From contig OZ020616.1 in assembly GCA_963971575.1 (NCBI GenBank), positions 56,403,201 through 56,467,200 of the forward strand: 64,000 nt of DNA, in the 5' to 3' direction. Below, one piece after another: positions 13,901 through 24,140 of the stretch. Under the pieces are notes generated by a model. It was not told the DNA's origin. It saw only the letters and a list, made by a program, of their open reading frames with translations, and did not search any database. Positions within the stretch are counted from its first letter, which is position 1. Every line of letters begins with the position of its first letter. Origin of the DNA: Liopterus haemorrhoidalis (Eukaryota > Arthropoda > Insecta > Coleoptera > Dytiscidae). The translations under genes were made by a program, and so were the position numbers.

Positions 13901-16900
13901 AAACTGCTCAATGATCTGTTTCCGTCTTCAGCGAAAGTGATGATATATATTTTTTTAATATCTTACCGTTTAGGAAATCTTGTATCCTTTACAAGCTGGA
14001 GTACCCGTACTTCGTTCAGTTTTTGTAATGTACATTTTTGGTGTAACATAAATACGTTAAGTGAGATATTTCAATTCGAACAAAAAATAACACAGCTCTA
14101 CAAAAAAAAGGGTCATACCCAGACATGCGATACATGGTTTCCGAAGTATTTTTGCTCGCTGATCACGAATCTGTGGTCGGTTTGTCTCCATCAGGTCATC
14201 AAACCTTGCTAAGGTCAGGGTCAAGGTCAAATCCGAAAATTTGATTAAAAAAATCTAAAAATATTCATATGGGGGTTTTTGAGGTCGCTGATTACGAATC
14301 CAGTGTCCGTATTTCAAATATTTAAACCGCAGGTATCTATCTTGTACCGTTTTCATGATAGAATTTTTTGAAATTTTGAAAAAATGAAATAAAAATCAAT
14401 TTTTCAAAATTTTTTTTTTTTTTTTTAAATTAAATCTAAGGCTATTTAGGACCTCAGGATTATAAAATTCCGACCACAGGTCTTTAGCTATCATAGTTTT
14501 TAAGGTGTGTCCGTAATTTTTTTTAGAATTTTTGTAGTTGTTTCGGCCATTTGACCTTGAACAGATTTTGACCTTGTCTTGATAAAGTCAAACGGACACT
14601 GGATTCGTAATCAGCGACCTCAAAAACCCCCATATGAATTTTTTTAGATTTTTTTAATCAAATTTTCGGATTTGACCTTGACCCTGACCTTAGCAAGGTT
14701 TGAGGACCTGATGGAGACAAACCGACCACAGATTCGTGATCAGCGAGCAAAAATACTTCGGAAACCATGTATCGCATGTCTGGGTATGACCCTTTTTTTT
14801 GTAGAGCTGTGTAATCATTTCTTAATTTTAAACCAGTCTTTTTTCAGTGTTAAGTAAATGATAAATTAGATATTTCAACCTTATAAGTCACTCCCTTTAG
14901 CCTCTTAAATAATCTTATTAAAAACTGCATTGAAGAGAAGAAAATAAGTTTCCACATACATCTTTTTGATGTAATTTTCAGTGACGATATTTCAAGATTT
15001 TAGTTTTCGGAGCCCCTCCGTAATTCCCCAAATATTGATCCAATCGAAAAAATATATAGAAAAAAAAAAAAAAAATGGTTTTTTATTATTAACAATTTTT
15101 AACTAACTACTGTATTGTCTGAAACAATGCAATAGTTTGTTACGTCGTGTGAAGTAACTGAGTTGATTCGCCGACGCTAGTATATCAAGTTCCTTTTCAT
15201 CTTTATTTTTGAATTTATATTCACTTTTATATTTCATGTGTATTAACTATTATTTATTATTATTATTATTATTTTCAGGTTACCATTCGTAATGCCCTTG
15301 GCAAATTATGTGATCATCTTCCAAAGAATCTTGCTCCTGAATGCAATGACTTTGTCAAAACCTACACTGACGAACTTATCGAAATGCTTATTTCTGATTT
15401 TACACCGCAAGAAGTTTGCGTTTATCTAAAACTCTGCGATGCTTCACCAACCAGAGCTCCAAAACCATGGGCTCATATTGAATTCAACGGAGAATCTGAT
15501 GAATCGGTGGAATGTAAGTTGATTTATTTTTAATACGTAACTGTTTTTAATAAATGAATTTTTTAGTGAACAACGAAATTCCTGATGATACTGTCGATGG
15601 AAAAAGTGTCTCTAAAATCGAAACTTTACAAGATATTCGTAGCCCACAATGTGTTATCTGTGAATATGTTATGTCCAAAATTGAGGATGAATTAAAAGAT
15701 AGGACTAATGAAGTAAGTTTTAATTTATAAATTTATTCGGTTACGTTAGATCATTAGTTTGGAAACTGCAACATATATTAAATACTTATAAATGAGTACC
15801 TGTTCATATTGGGATAATAGGACCGGTTGAAACGTCACACTGAGCACGTGGCTTTCATATTTATGACCGGTGGTCTAGAAACGGAGAACTAACCTTCTCT
15901 GCCCCTTATACGCCTATCTAGGCGTTGGGAACCTATTATTTATTTATTTTGTAACTTTTATAGTTTGATTCGAGCTTTTGACCCTTTTGATTAAGCTTTG
16001 TAAATCATACTTACAATAAACATTTTTAGGTTAAAGTTAATACCATCATAAAATGTCATTTTCATCATATTCTGATTTTTTGTGTCATTTTTAGGGTTTT
16101 GTAGGTATGACTAAAAAACCCTTATACCGTCATTTTGCCGTCTGTCTGTCTGTTCGGTAAAAATTGTAGCCAAACGGCTAAACCTAGAGAGTTGAAATTT
16201 GGCATGCTTATACAACTCTTTGACCCGCACATAGGGAAAATACTAAAATATCTAAAAAACATATCACCCTAAAAATATAAACAAATATGTGCTCATCGAA
16301 AAAAAAAAATTTTTTTTTTAAATTCTGTGTATGGTATCAAATAAAAGCAATTAGTACGTGGATTAACGATCAAAATTTTATTTTTGCAAAATAATTTTTT
16401 TTTGCAAAAATGTGCAAAAAATTTTTTGTCCAATGTAGCCCAAATGGTTTAAACTAAAAATCTGAAAAAAAAAATAATTAACTAATGTACATTAGTGTGA
16501 ACCGGAATTGTAGAACAGGAATTTTTAATCATATTATGTTTTCGGAAAATAACGCATTTTTTGTATTTTTTGGTTGACGATGTAAAATATTTAATACGTT
16601 ATGTAACTCAGTAAACCAGTAAGTGGTCAAAGTCTAATGGTTAGCCTTCTTGCTTCCTAAGCTGCAAGGGTTCGCTTCCGGGCTGGAGACAATTTTATTT
16701 TTTCTTTTGTTTTTTTTTTTTTATTTTTATTTTGTTTAAATTATTTTGTCAAAATTCTAGTTATATTTTGGCAAATATTGCATTTTATTTTTAAAAGCGT
16801 AAATTTAATAAACAGTGGGAATTGTTGAAATTATAATTTAATTCTATGTTTCAATGTATACGAAATCAGAGGGATGGAGCATATGACTTAAAACAACCAA

Positions 16901-19900
16901 TGGAAGCCATAGGCGTAATTTTCAAAATCTTAATGAACCTTGCTATATAAAAAAATATTGCACATATATAGAAACCTAAATAATGGTATTAGGCACTCGA
17001 ATTAAAATTAACAAAAAAATATTTTAACATAAAATTTATTTTTGCATCCCAAATAATCATCATTCACTTACTGAATACCTGCGAAACCCTGAATGTGAAA
17101 ATTCACACTTTACATCAATTTTTAATACAAATTTCTCATTTCTTATATTATATTTTCCAAAAATTTAAAAATGTATTATATTTATTTTATTAATAAATGT
17201 CACTTAATAATAAATGCCAACATGAAAAATGAAATAACCTAGCCAAGCTCTGTTTTCGTGACAACTTAAAAACACGAAACCCTCATTTAGTTCCGCCTAA
17301 ACCAAAAAAATTACCTATAAGTTTTTAAATTTTACTTAATTTTAAAATATGTTTTAGAATGCTTTGGAAACTAAACTTGTAAGTTAGCGCTACATCATTA
17401 TTTTACTGTTGTTAATTTCATTTTTGTTTCAGGAACACGTAAAGCAAATCGTACATAATATTTGTAACCATCTTCCGAAGTCTATCGGAAAAGATTGTAA
17501 TTCTTTCGTAGATAAGTACGGTGACATGGTTATTCAACTACTTATCCAGACAATGGATCCTGCTGAAATATGCTCTGCGATGGGTCTTTGCAGTAGTCCA
17601 GCTGTTAAAATTACGGCAGAAATATATGAATGTGCTATCTGTGAAACGGTAGTAACTGCGTTGGATAAATTACTTGATAATCCAAATGTTGATCATAAAA
17701 TAGAGCATGTACTCAAAAAAGCTTGCTTAGCAATACCAACAAAAGAACAAGAAAAGGTAAATATAACCAAAACAAGAATAAAATTTTATTTGAATGAATG
17801 TTTATTAATTAAAATAATTTTGCATTATTTTATTTATTATTTTTTTAAAGATTTTTACCATTTTAATAATAGGATAGCCATGATTTTTTAATTTTTTTTA
17901 TTATATTCCTCTAGTTGCATATAAACATAAAAAACAGTTTTGCATTTATTTTTTTAATTTGAAGGCTTAAAAAAATCATAAATGTATGTAGCGCGCGAAA
18001 ACGACGTGTGACGTCATACCCCACTTAAGTGTACTGCATACAGCCTACCCAGTGTACAGCGTACAGCCTACACAGTCTGTCGTGAACTTATTTGCTTGTA
18101 TAACTTTTATAGATTGTGTAAAGTTAGAGTGATTTTAATTAAAATAAAGTTTAATTTTATAAAAACAATTTATACATGTTTACCGAATTAAATTTTATAT
18201 TAAAATATATAACCTATATTGCAGTATTTCAATTATGCCTCTAACGTTTTGTAACTTCCTGTAAACAATGTAGTAAAATTCTGACATCTAAATTACATAA
18301 ATATTTACATTTTACAGAGTTGCAGCGTTTGTTTACATAAAGTTATAGAATATATAAATGGATTACTTACAAGTCTGTTTTGACACCACGTATATCTTCA
18401 GCACTGTAGCATTAATTATTTTTCATATATTCCATGAGCATAAATGCATCAATGTTGGGTAAATTATCACTCTGAGCCCTAACAAAATGTTTATCTGCCA
18501 TTTTAATAATAAATGCGTGAAAAATTGTTTAAAAACAAATACAAAACTCTCGAACAATACAAAATACACACGTAAAGATTATGTTGTAGTCTGGGCTGCT
18601 GGGGTTTGACGTCATACTCAGTCGTTACTCGGCAACCTTCGCGCTGTGCTCGGCTTTCAAATTTACAATATTTTAATTACAAAATTTGGCTGTAATATTA
18701 ATTAAAATGTGATTTTTGTTTTGTTAGGTGACATAACTAACATTAACATATCAAAAAAATGTAGTTTTAAGAAAATATAAATTTTATGCGTATCCCCTAT
18801 TATATCCACTGTAATCATCTGTCAGTTATTTTATTTTTTTTTATTTTTTTTGCAGTGCAAGGCAATGATTGACACTTATGGAGATAGTTTCTTTAATTTA
18901 GTTAAGAAATTTGCAGAACCCAGAATGGTTTGCAACCAGGTAGGCCTATGTGCCCAAAATGCCGTTAGACCGAAACGTGCTGCTCAGGTGGGCCAAAATA
19001 AATGCTCCTGGGGACCTGCCTTTTGGTGTAGTCCTGAAGCCGTAGCTCATGGATGCGCTGTAAGTATCATTTATAATGAAATAAAACAAATACTCGGTAA
19101 GTTCCAAGTTTAATTCGGACTCACCCGATAATAAAACTATGGAACCACCCGAATATTTATTTTATCTCTATATTAACCCTTTGCATTCCAGCCTAGTGAC
19201 TCATATAGTATACCAACAACTTCAGCACTATATTAGTTACTTTCGTACATTAGTAAGTTTTTGCTGTTGTCATTAGTAAGGGAGGTTTTTAAAATTATTA
19301 ATTTTTGGAATTTTCCCGCCATAACTCTCCAAATATTTATCCAATCAAAAAAATGCATTTAGATAAAAGATTTGTCTTCTTATTTTAAACTATTTTTGTA
19401 TAGAGATGGGAATTTCGGCTCAGTTTGCGGAACCGGTTCAGTGGAGGTCGTTCAATTTGTTGAGCCGGTTCATTGATCCGGTTAAGTAAACATGTTTCCG
19501 AGTCACAGTTCGGTCGTTAGTTCGTAGGTGGAACGTCGCTTAAAGCCGGTTCTTGCAATATATCAACTGTAAACATGATCCCGAGACACAGGTCGGTCGG
19601 TCGTTCGGTCGTAGGTAGAACGTCGCTTAGAGCCGGCTCTTGCTTAGAGCCGGTTCTTGCAATATATGAACTGTAAACATGATCCCGAGACACAGGTCGG
19701 TCGGTCGTTCGGTCGTAGGTAGAGCGTCGCTTAGAGCCGGCTCTTGCTTAGAGACGGTTCCTGCAATATATGAACTGATCCCGAGACACAGGTCAGTCAG
19801 TTGTCGGTCGTTCGCTCGTAGGTAGAACGTCGCTTATCCCCGGCTCCTATCTAACATTTTTGAAACAAACAATTCACTTTATGTAGCTACTGTATTTTAA

Positions 19901-20956
19901 ACCAGATGTGTTAAGTTTATGGCGATGTTTATTGCCGTTATAAATCGGACATCTGGGATTTGGGCAATATTTTTAATATTTTTATATAGTATGGTTGTAA
20001 TAAAATACAGACTAAGCCTATTATACCCTTTTCACACTAGATCTTTAAGATCGGATGTTTAAGCGAATGGATCTTTAAACGCTAATGTGAAACCGTACGG
20101 CCTCGTCTAAACACGACCGATGTTTAAGACAGAGATCTGCGTCTTAAACTTCGCCCGCATTGCCAACTTAATTCCCATTATAAAAAAATACTCCTTGAAT
20201 TTGTGCTTCTCTTCTTTTATCTATGTTCAGCTGTTATCATTTTATATATCGAGGTTATGAGAAGATTATTTGCGTTATTATTTAAATAAATATAAAAAAT
20301 AAACTTCTCCTAACCTCGATATACAAAATAATGACAGAATAAATTCAAACGATATGAAATTATGTTGGCAATACATACTAGCTTTACATGGAGATTTCTT
20401 CTTCAAATTAAACATCAAGTGTGAAAGCAAACCGATATTAAACATCGATGAAGTTTAAGTTCAATCGTCTTAAAGATCTAGTGTGAAAAGGGTATTAGTT
20501 TCAAATAAACTGCCCTACAAATTGATGACAAAATACACTTTATGATAATACATTACAAGCCGAGTTCAACATGACATCGATCCAGATCCGGATCACTCCG
20601 GTCACTGATCACAATCGCCCGACCAATCGTATCTTTGAAACTATACAGTGAGCCGTGAGCCGGCTCATTTCAATTTGGTGAACCGTGCCACTTCGGTCAC
20701 TGTACTGAGCCGGCTCAGTGAGCCGGTTCGTTCATGAACGAGCCATCTTTAATATTGACATTTCGGGTTATTATTGGTTTGTATTGTTTTGTAAGGACTT
20801 TAAACCTTTTTGGACTTTTAAGGACTTTTTGTAAGGAAGTACCATCGTAATGAGCGTATTCGGATGATTCACAAATGTTGTTATTCCTTTATTTTTATGT
20901 TGTTTTTTTTGTTGCAGGCCTCTAAAGAATACTGCGACAATCTTCGCAATAATTAA
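1954..20956 (+). CDS. PSAP: Prosaposin (saposin precursor), 13 exons, 863 aa
   Basis: Lysosomal precursor cleaved into sphingolipid-activating saposins (family knowledge). Exons read by eye: 1954-1993, 2270-2381, 5144-5291, 6288-6599, 8578-8783, 9373-9634, 10605-10883, 12110-12394, 15279-15513, 15567-15712, 17433-17756, 18856-19059, 20918-20956. They sum to 2592 bases with phases matching at every junction. Residues 1-22 are a signal peptide. Saposin-A domains lie at about 37-70 (CTWGPSFWCSNLT) and 818-860 (CSWGPAFWCSP). Seven six-cysteine saposin-B domains lie at about 80-155, 176-253, 281-355, 433-507, 528-602, 645-718 and 729-805, opened by CxxC pairs. Most SapB domains are split once, at phase 0, just before the third cysteine's helix. 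Intron 8 (12395-15278) starts with GC rather than GT. N-glycosylation sequons include NLT and NTT. Seven SapB domains exceeds the four of vertebrates, as expected for insects. Confidence 0.94.
2951..3459. mobile_element. Nested pair of MITEs in prosaposin intron 2
   Basis: Outer arms: CTGTCTCAATTTGTAATACG at 2951 and its near-complement at 3440-3459. Inner element 2978-3305 has arms GTCCGTACAAAGGTGAG and CTCACCTTTGAACGGAC, flanked by TATA on both sides. One MITE has landed inside another. Confidence 0.55.
3511..4550 (+). mobile_element. Mariner remnant with broken transposase
   Basis: The left end (AGGTCGTCAAGGATGAAATT) matches, in reverse, the right end of the copy at 24715-25130. Bases 3961-4129 and 4452-4545 encode a mariner transposase C-terminus (LHDKARPQT, HPPYSPDLAP). 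The frame is split by the hAT MITE at 4130-4451, and the front half of the element is deleted. Intron 2 of prosaposin. Confidence 0.75.
4130..4451. mobile_element. hAT MITE inside the mariner remnant
   Basis: Terminal inverted repeats CAGTGATGGCATCCTA. Flanking 8-mers CCTAGCTC and CATAGCCC match at 6 of 8, an aged hAT target duplication. The uninterrupted mariner sequence is at 24858. Confidence 0.8.
4545..4672 (+). repeat. Short minisatellite, about 3 units
   Basis: Units containing ATACAAGTGATGAGCAAAA and GGTCCTCACT, the reverse complement of the array at 42270-43550. It begins inside the mariner reading frame. Confidence 0.7.
5411..6218. mobile_element. MITE with a second MITE nested inside, prosaposin intron 3
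   Basis: Outer arms: GGCCCAGTTTTTCTACCTTG and its complement ending GGGCCC at 6218. Inner element 5547-6089 has arms GGTTTTACAC and GTGTAAAACC, and is rich in copies of TCAATTAATTGATCAA. The outer right end lies about 70 bases before exon 4. Confidence 0.7.
7310..7950 (-). mobile_element. LINE (CR1/Jockey-type) reverse transcriptase fragment
   Basis: The minus strand encodes LSGVPQGSVLGPLLFLIYV and FADDTK, the palm motifs of a non-LTR reverse transcriptase, followed by degraded downstream sequence. No complete frame. Prosaposin intron 4. Confidence 0.8.
7951..8112. mobile_element. hAT-family remnant related to the 42182 element
   Basis: Contains GGTCATCACTTG next to a T-run, then TTTATTTGCCAAGGGCGCCA and GCTACGGCTCTG, the same order as the right end of the element at 42182-43624, with only one minisatellite unit. 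Confidence 0.6.
8814..8988. mobile_element. Short MITE of pogo/Tigger type
   Basis: Ends CAGTGGATATCGTTTATAACGAC and its near-complement ending CCACTG; 5' flank TA. It starts 30 bases after exon 5 of prosaposin. No coding sequence. Confidence 0.6.
9080..9232 (-). repeat. Partial copy of MITE family B
   Basis: Contains AAATAACCCAAGCAAGGTCC and ATTTAGTTCCGCCTAAACG, as in the full copy at 39427-39832; only the right half is present. Confidence 0.6.
9718..10574. mobile_element. Harbinger-like MITE, copy 1, carrying a nested repeat
   Basis: Arms TACCCTTTTCACACTAGATC and the complement at 10555-10574. The same family occurs at 20024-20495. Inside lies repeat G (9952-10208), also found reversed at 24377-24634. 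Prosaposin intron 6. Confidence 0.75.
10963..12030 (-). mobile_element. 5'-truncated LINE with an open reverse-transcriptase frame
   Basis: Minus-strand frame 11292-11978 encodes SAGVPQGSVLGPLLFLIFVN, IIYADDTT and a C-terminal thumb (KFLGIHVD), ending with the LINE. The 3' end is an (ATT)n tail at 10963-10978. Inserted in prosaposin intron 7, antisense to the gene. It resembles the CR1/Jockey group. Confidence 0.85.
12849..12966. repeat. Near-perfect palindrome (hairpin MITE)
   Basis: GGCGAATCAACGCAGTTACG on one arm and its complement on the other, folding into a hairpin of about 55 bp arms. A related half copy lies at 15098-15184. Prosaposin intron 8. Confidence 0.7.
12994..13477. mobile_element. 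hAT MITE with intact 8-bp target duplication
   Basis: Ends CAGCGGTTTCCAAA and TTTGGAAACCGCTG, flanked by ATGTACAG at 12986-12993 and 13478-13485. Rich in CCCC and GGGG tracts near the ends. No transposase. Prosaposin intron 8. Confidence 0.88.
13486..13722 (+). repeat. Dispersed repeat F
   Basis: Shares TATCAAGATAGAGG, ACGTGTGAGC and CTTTGGATAGAGCTTTTGAA with a reversed copy at 27230-27455, which lies within a hAT element. No convincing coding frame. Confidence 0.6.
14091..14811. mobile_element. Foldback element with arms of about 230 bp
   Basis: Left arm 14091-14318 and right arm 14585-14811 are near-perfect complements, starting CACAGCTCTAC. TAA flanks both ends. The 265-base loop is AT-rich and non-coding. 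Prosaposin intron 8. Confidence 0.85.
15950..17330 (+). mobile_element. MITE family B copy split by repeat family A
   Basis: Left part AAGCTTTGTAAATCATACTT at about 15990 continues as AATACAAATTTCTC at about 17126 after family A (about 16092-17115, starting AGGGTTTTGTAGGTATGAC). A tRNA-like promoter (TAATGGTTAG, GGGTTCGCTTCC) lies at 16632-16690. Prosaposin intron 10. Confidence 0.7.
17985..18665. mobile_element. Possible degenerate MITE in prosaposin intron 11
   Basis: GTGACGTCATACCCCAC near the left end faces GGGGTTTGACGTCATA near the right end. The arms are imperfect and no target duplication was found. Confidence 0.35.
19401..20751. mobile_element. Repeat family C with internal tandem units and a nested MITE, prosaposin intron 12
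   Basis: Starts TAGAGATGGGAATTTCGGCT and ends GAACGAGCCATCTTTA. Bases 19477-19850 hold about four units of roughly 100 bp (AGGTCGGTCGGTCGTTCGGT, then GAGCCGGCTCTTGC). An inverted copy is at 56506-57285. The Harbinger-like MITE 20024-20495 is inserted in it. Confidence 0.7.
20024..20495. mobile_element. Harbinger-like MITE, copy 2
   Basis: 472 bp, arms TACCCTTTTCACACTAGATC, flanked by TTA at 20021-20023 and 20496-20498. The empty site (CCTATTAGTTTC, reversed) exists at 56640-56655, confirming the ends and a 3-bp duplication. Confidence 0.85.
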
Positions 20957-21174
20957 ATGAATTAAATATACGAATCTAGGTGTCATATTAACATATATTT
21001 AGTATATTTTACTATATTTTAGCACCAAAGTTTGCTCTGCTATAGATTCTAAGTTAGCTCTATACAGGCTATAGTTTTATATATTCTAGATTTTTTTTTG
21101 AGATATTATATACTTAATTTAGGGTCGGTTTTAATTTTTCCTATGTAAATCTTTATTTGTAATTGTTTTTTTGT

Positions 21175-21180
21175 AATAAA
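21175..21180 (+). terminator. Poly(A) signal of prosaposin
   Basis: AATAAA about 220 bases after the prosaposin stop codon, in AT-rich 3' untranslated sequence. Confidence 0.6.
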
Positions 21181-21368
21181 ATGTATGATTTATTTTAAGA
21201 ATTTTGTATTTTTGCTATTGATATTTGAAAATTTATCTCGAATTTAAAATAAGAATCTTAACCGACCTGAAATGTAATACCTATACACATTGACATAAGA
21301 ACTGTGATAGGGTTGGAAATTATAAATAAATAATTATTAAAAATATTGTTTTATTTAAAAATATCTTA

Positions 21369-22261
21369 CAATAATACCCTGGCACTCGACTGCCTCTTAG
21401 CTCGACGTTTTCGCCATTCGACGTAAATGTCGAGAGTAAAGCCTGGAACAGAATGCACAGCGCGCTACGCCGTCAGCGTGCCGTCATTTGCGACAGCGTT
21501 GCGTAGCGCCGTTGATAATTTTCGCCTGCACACAATGCAATCATTTTTAACGCCGTCAGGTGTCACTTGACAACCTATATCTGTGTTTATACGTGCGCTC
21601 TCTTTTATTAAAAGTATAATGGATGATGAAGACTTGTGTGTGATGCTATTTATGTTGTATGCAAGTTATTTATACATACAAACACTTTACCATTCAGTAA
21701 AAACTGAGGTTAGGTGTTCTGCGTCAACATTCAACGGCGTCAAAAGTTGGAAGTTGACGAATATTCAGTATCAACGGCGTTCGAACGTCGTAGGACGTTG
21801 TCCATTCTGTGCACTTGCGTACAACAGCTTGGTTTTAACTTTCTTCTGACAGATAGCGCCGTCAAACTCGTTGCATTCTGTTTCCCACTTTAGAGTCGAC
21901 GGAAGCATCGCTACCCGACGCGTTTTTGACATTTTTTTAAAAATTTGTTTACAATACTGTTTATTATTCTTCTTTTTTTCTGTTTTTTTTTTTTTTTCTT
22001 CTATATTTTCTATTACAGTACAGTATAGTGTATGACTACTGTACATTATTGTTTTATGTATGCTTATATTGTCATTATTCAAAATTTTAAACAGTGTATT
22101 AAACAATTATACATATATGTATTTCCTTATATGTACGTATATGTATATTTGTACATATGATTCCCTTTATTTCTTATGGGGAAATCCGACTCGTCAGTCG
22201 ACGAAATCGCTATTTGACGTTTTTTCAGAACGAATTAACGTCGAGTGGCGAGGTATTACTG
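21369..22261. mobile_element. pogo/Tigger-like element with nested insert
   Basis: Ends CAATAATACCCTGGCACTCG and CGAGTGGCGAGGTATTACTG between TA dinucleotides. A second palindromic block at about 21431-21885 (GGAACAGAATGCA, TGCATTCTGTTTCC) sits inside. No usable transposase frame. It lies between prosaposin and the NME5-like gene. Confidence 0.65.
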
Positions 22262-22329
22262 TATATTTCTTTCCTAGTTATTACCCAACTACGAAACAGA
22301 GGAAAAAGTAAGAAAACGGGATAAGGTTT

Positions 22330-22620
22330 AGTCGAAGTTTCTGAAGAAATGTACATGGTCTTCTAGCAAAATTTTATTGGCAGAAGTTTCTGAACAAATG
22401 TAAAATGTCTTGAGACTTCTGGCAAAGTATTTGCAGAAGACTGAATAAATGAAAAATGTCATCAACCTTCTGGCGAAAGTCTTTGAACAAATACGTCCAG
22501 AAGCTTCTGGCAAAATGTAGTCTTCTGACAATTTTTTGTTGGCACAAAACTGGCAGTAATTTCTGAACAAATGCAAAATGTCGAGAATCCTCTGGCATTT
22601 TTTTCCCCCCCAGAAGACTG
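22330..22620 (+). repeat. Degenerate minisatellite, about 65-bp units
   Basis: Four to five diverged units containing TTTCTGAACAAATG, AAATGTC and CTTCTGGCAAA. Confidence 0.6.
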
Positions 22621-22639
22621 CCATAGGGTACTCCACTGG

Positions 22640-23300
22640 ATATATCTCTCCCCCAAGCGATATAAAAACAATTCTCAAAAGAAAAACAGAAAACATGGCA
22701 AAGAGAATACACTGCAATGAGTTTGACTGCAGGAAAAAGATATGCCGAGATCCAACCGGTGATAAGAAAACCTTGGTTTTTTGATTACAATTGGAAAAGA
22801 GGTGAGATAGTTAAGATCGTACGACTAAGAAATAACCATGGATGTTACCCAGCACACCTATACAAGATTGGCATAATTCAGTCGCCAGTGACTATGAGTC
22901 TGATACAACTATGGAACATATCATATTTGACTGCCTACACTTCACGGACGAAAGACGCGACTACATACAGGAATTATCAAAAAACAGAATTAACGTTTCT
23001 ACAACAATGACGGAGTTATGCAGAAACGAAAAAATATACAAATACGTAATAAAAATTCTTAACAACATAAAGCTAGACATTTAAAACTGTTCTTAGAATT
23101 AACTGTACATCTCTACTGTCTTCCCTTCCGATGGTCTGATTCCAGTTTGTATAAATCCCGCAGAGACGGACCCCTCTGCACTATACTTTCCTTCTTGTGT
23201 ACTTGTGTTATTCTGAGTTAGGAAATATTGAACAAATACCATGTCTGGCTCATTGTTCTAACAAAAGCCGTTAATAAAATTTAAAAAAATAAATAAAAAA
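22640..23300 (+). mobile_element. LINE 3' fragment
   Basis: The plus strand encodes a degraded C-terminus typical of R1/Jockey-type LINEs (TTMEHIIFDC, FTDERRD) with one frame break, followed by an A-rich tail ending near 23300. Confidence 0.65.
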
Positions 23301-23419
23301 GACTGCCATAATTCTTTTACTTAATCCTGAAGCATTTTGTACCTTTCGATGCAACGTTGTAGTCGAGTTCGATATTTCCTGGTCTTGTTCTCCAAATTTA
23401 TTTCCATGATGTTCTGTTC

Positions 23420-23640
23420 TTTGTGTATTTCTTTCCCTCTTTCTACATTACACCTCTCTTCGTTGTAGCTTCTTTTGTTTCTTATTGCCAAGTTTTTCTC
23501 GATCTTCCTAGTCTAACTTTCTTGATTGTTCTTCCTTATCTTTTTTTATCTTGTCTACTCATTCTGTGGATATGTCCCAGCCATCTTAACTGTTCTTTTT
23601 CTATTATGGTCTCCACTGGATGCGTCTAGTTTATCTCTAA
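23420..23640 (-). mobile_element. LINE fragment, minus strand
   Basis: The minus strand encodes QLRWLGHIHRM, a C-terminal motif of endonuclease-type LINEs, in broken frames. Confidence 0.55.
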
Positions 23641-24049
23641 ATATTTATTGTATATATATATATTTTTTAATGTTCTTTCATTTTCATTTCTTCTGGGTAG
23701 GTAATCAGTTTCTTCAGATATGTCATCGACATGGTACTAAGCTTTTGTGGGTGGTTCTTCATATTACTGATTAGAATTAGAACATTGAATAATGCAAATT
23801 TTAAATATTGTTTCAAAAACTTCTTGCTAGAAAAGGCTTATTATATCATCTCTGAATATCTAGGTGATGATTTAACCTTCCTAGCATAGATTTTCTATCT
23901 TCCATGATTTTTTTAAACTTGGTTTTTGTATTTTTTTGTACTTTCAACTATAATAAAATTTTATTCATTTTTGTAATACTAAATTTGCGTAATACTGCAG
24001 TTACTACTATATCAATCATATCTTATCGCTCAAATTCTAAAATATTTTT

Positions 24050-24055
24050 TTTATT
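24050..24055 (-). terminator. Possible poly(A) signal of the NME5-like gene
   Basis: AATAAA on the minus strand about 90 bases after the stop codon. The region is very AT-rich, so the motif alone is weak. Confidence 0.4.
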
Positions 24056-24140
24056 TAGTTCTTAAACGTTTGGATTAGATTTTATAAATAAGTTTAATCA
24101 AAATAAAATTTATAAAAATGTATATAAAATTAAAATATAT

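Noticed and set aside
21583..21849. Small gene starting MDDEDLCVMLFML
   Set aside because: Lies inside nested MITE sequence with palindromic ends; no support beyond an open frame.
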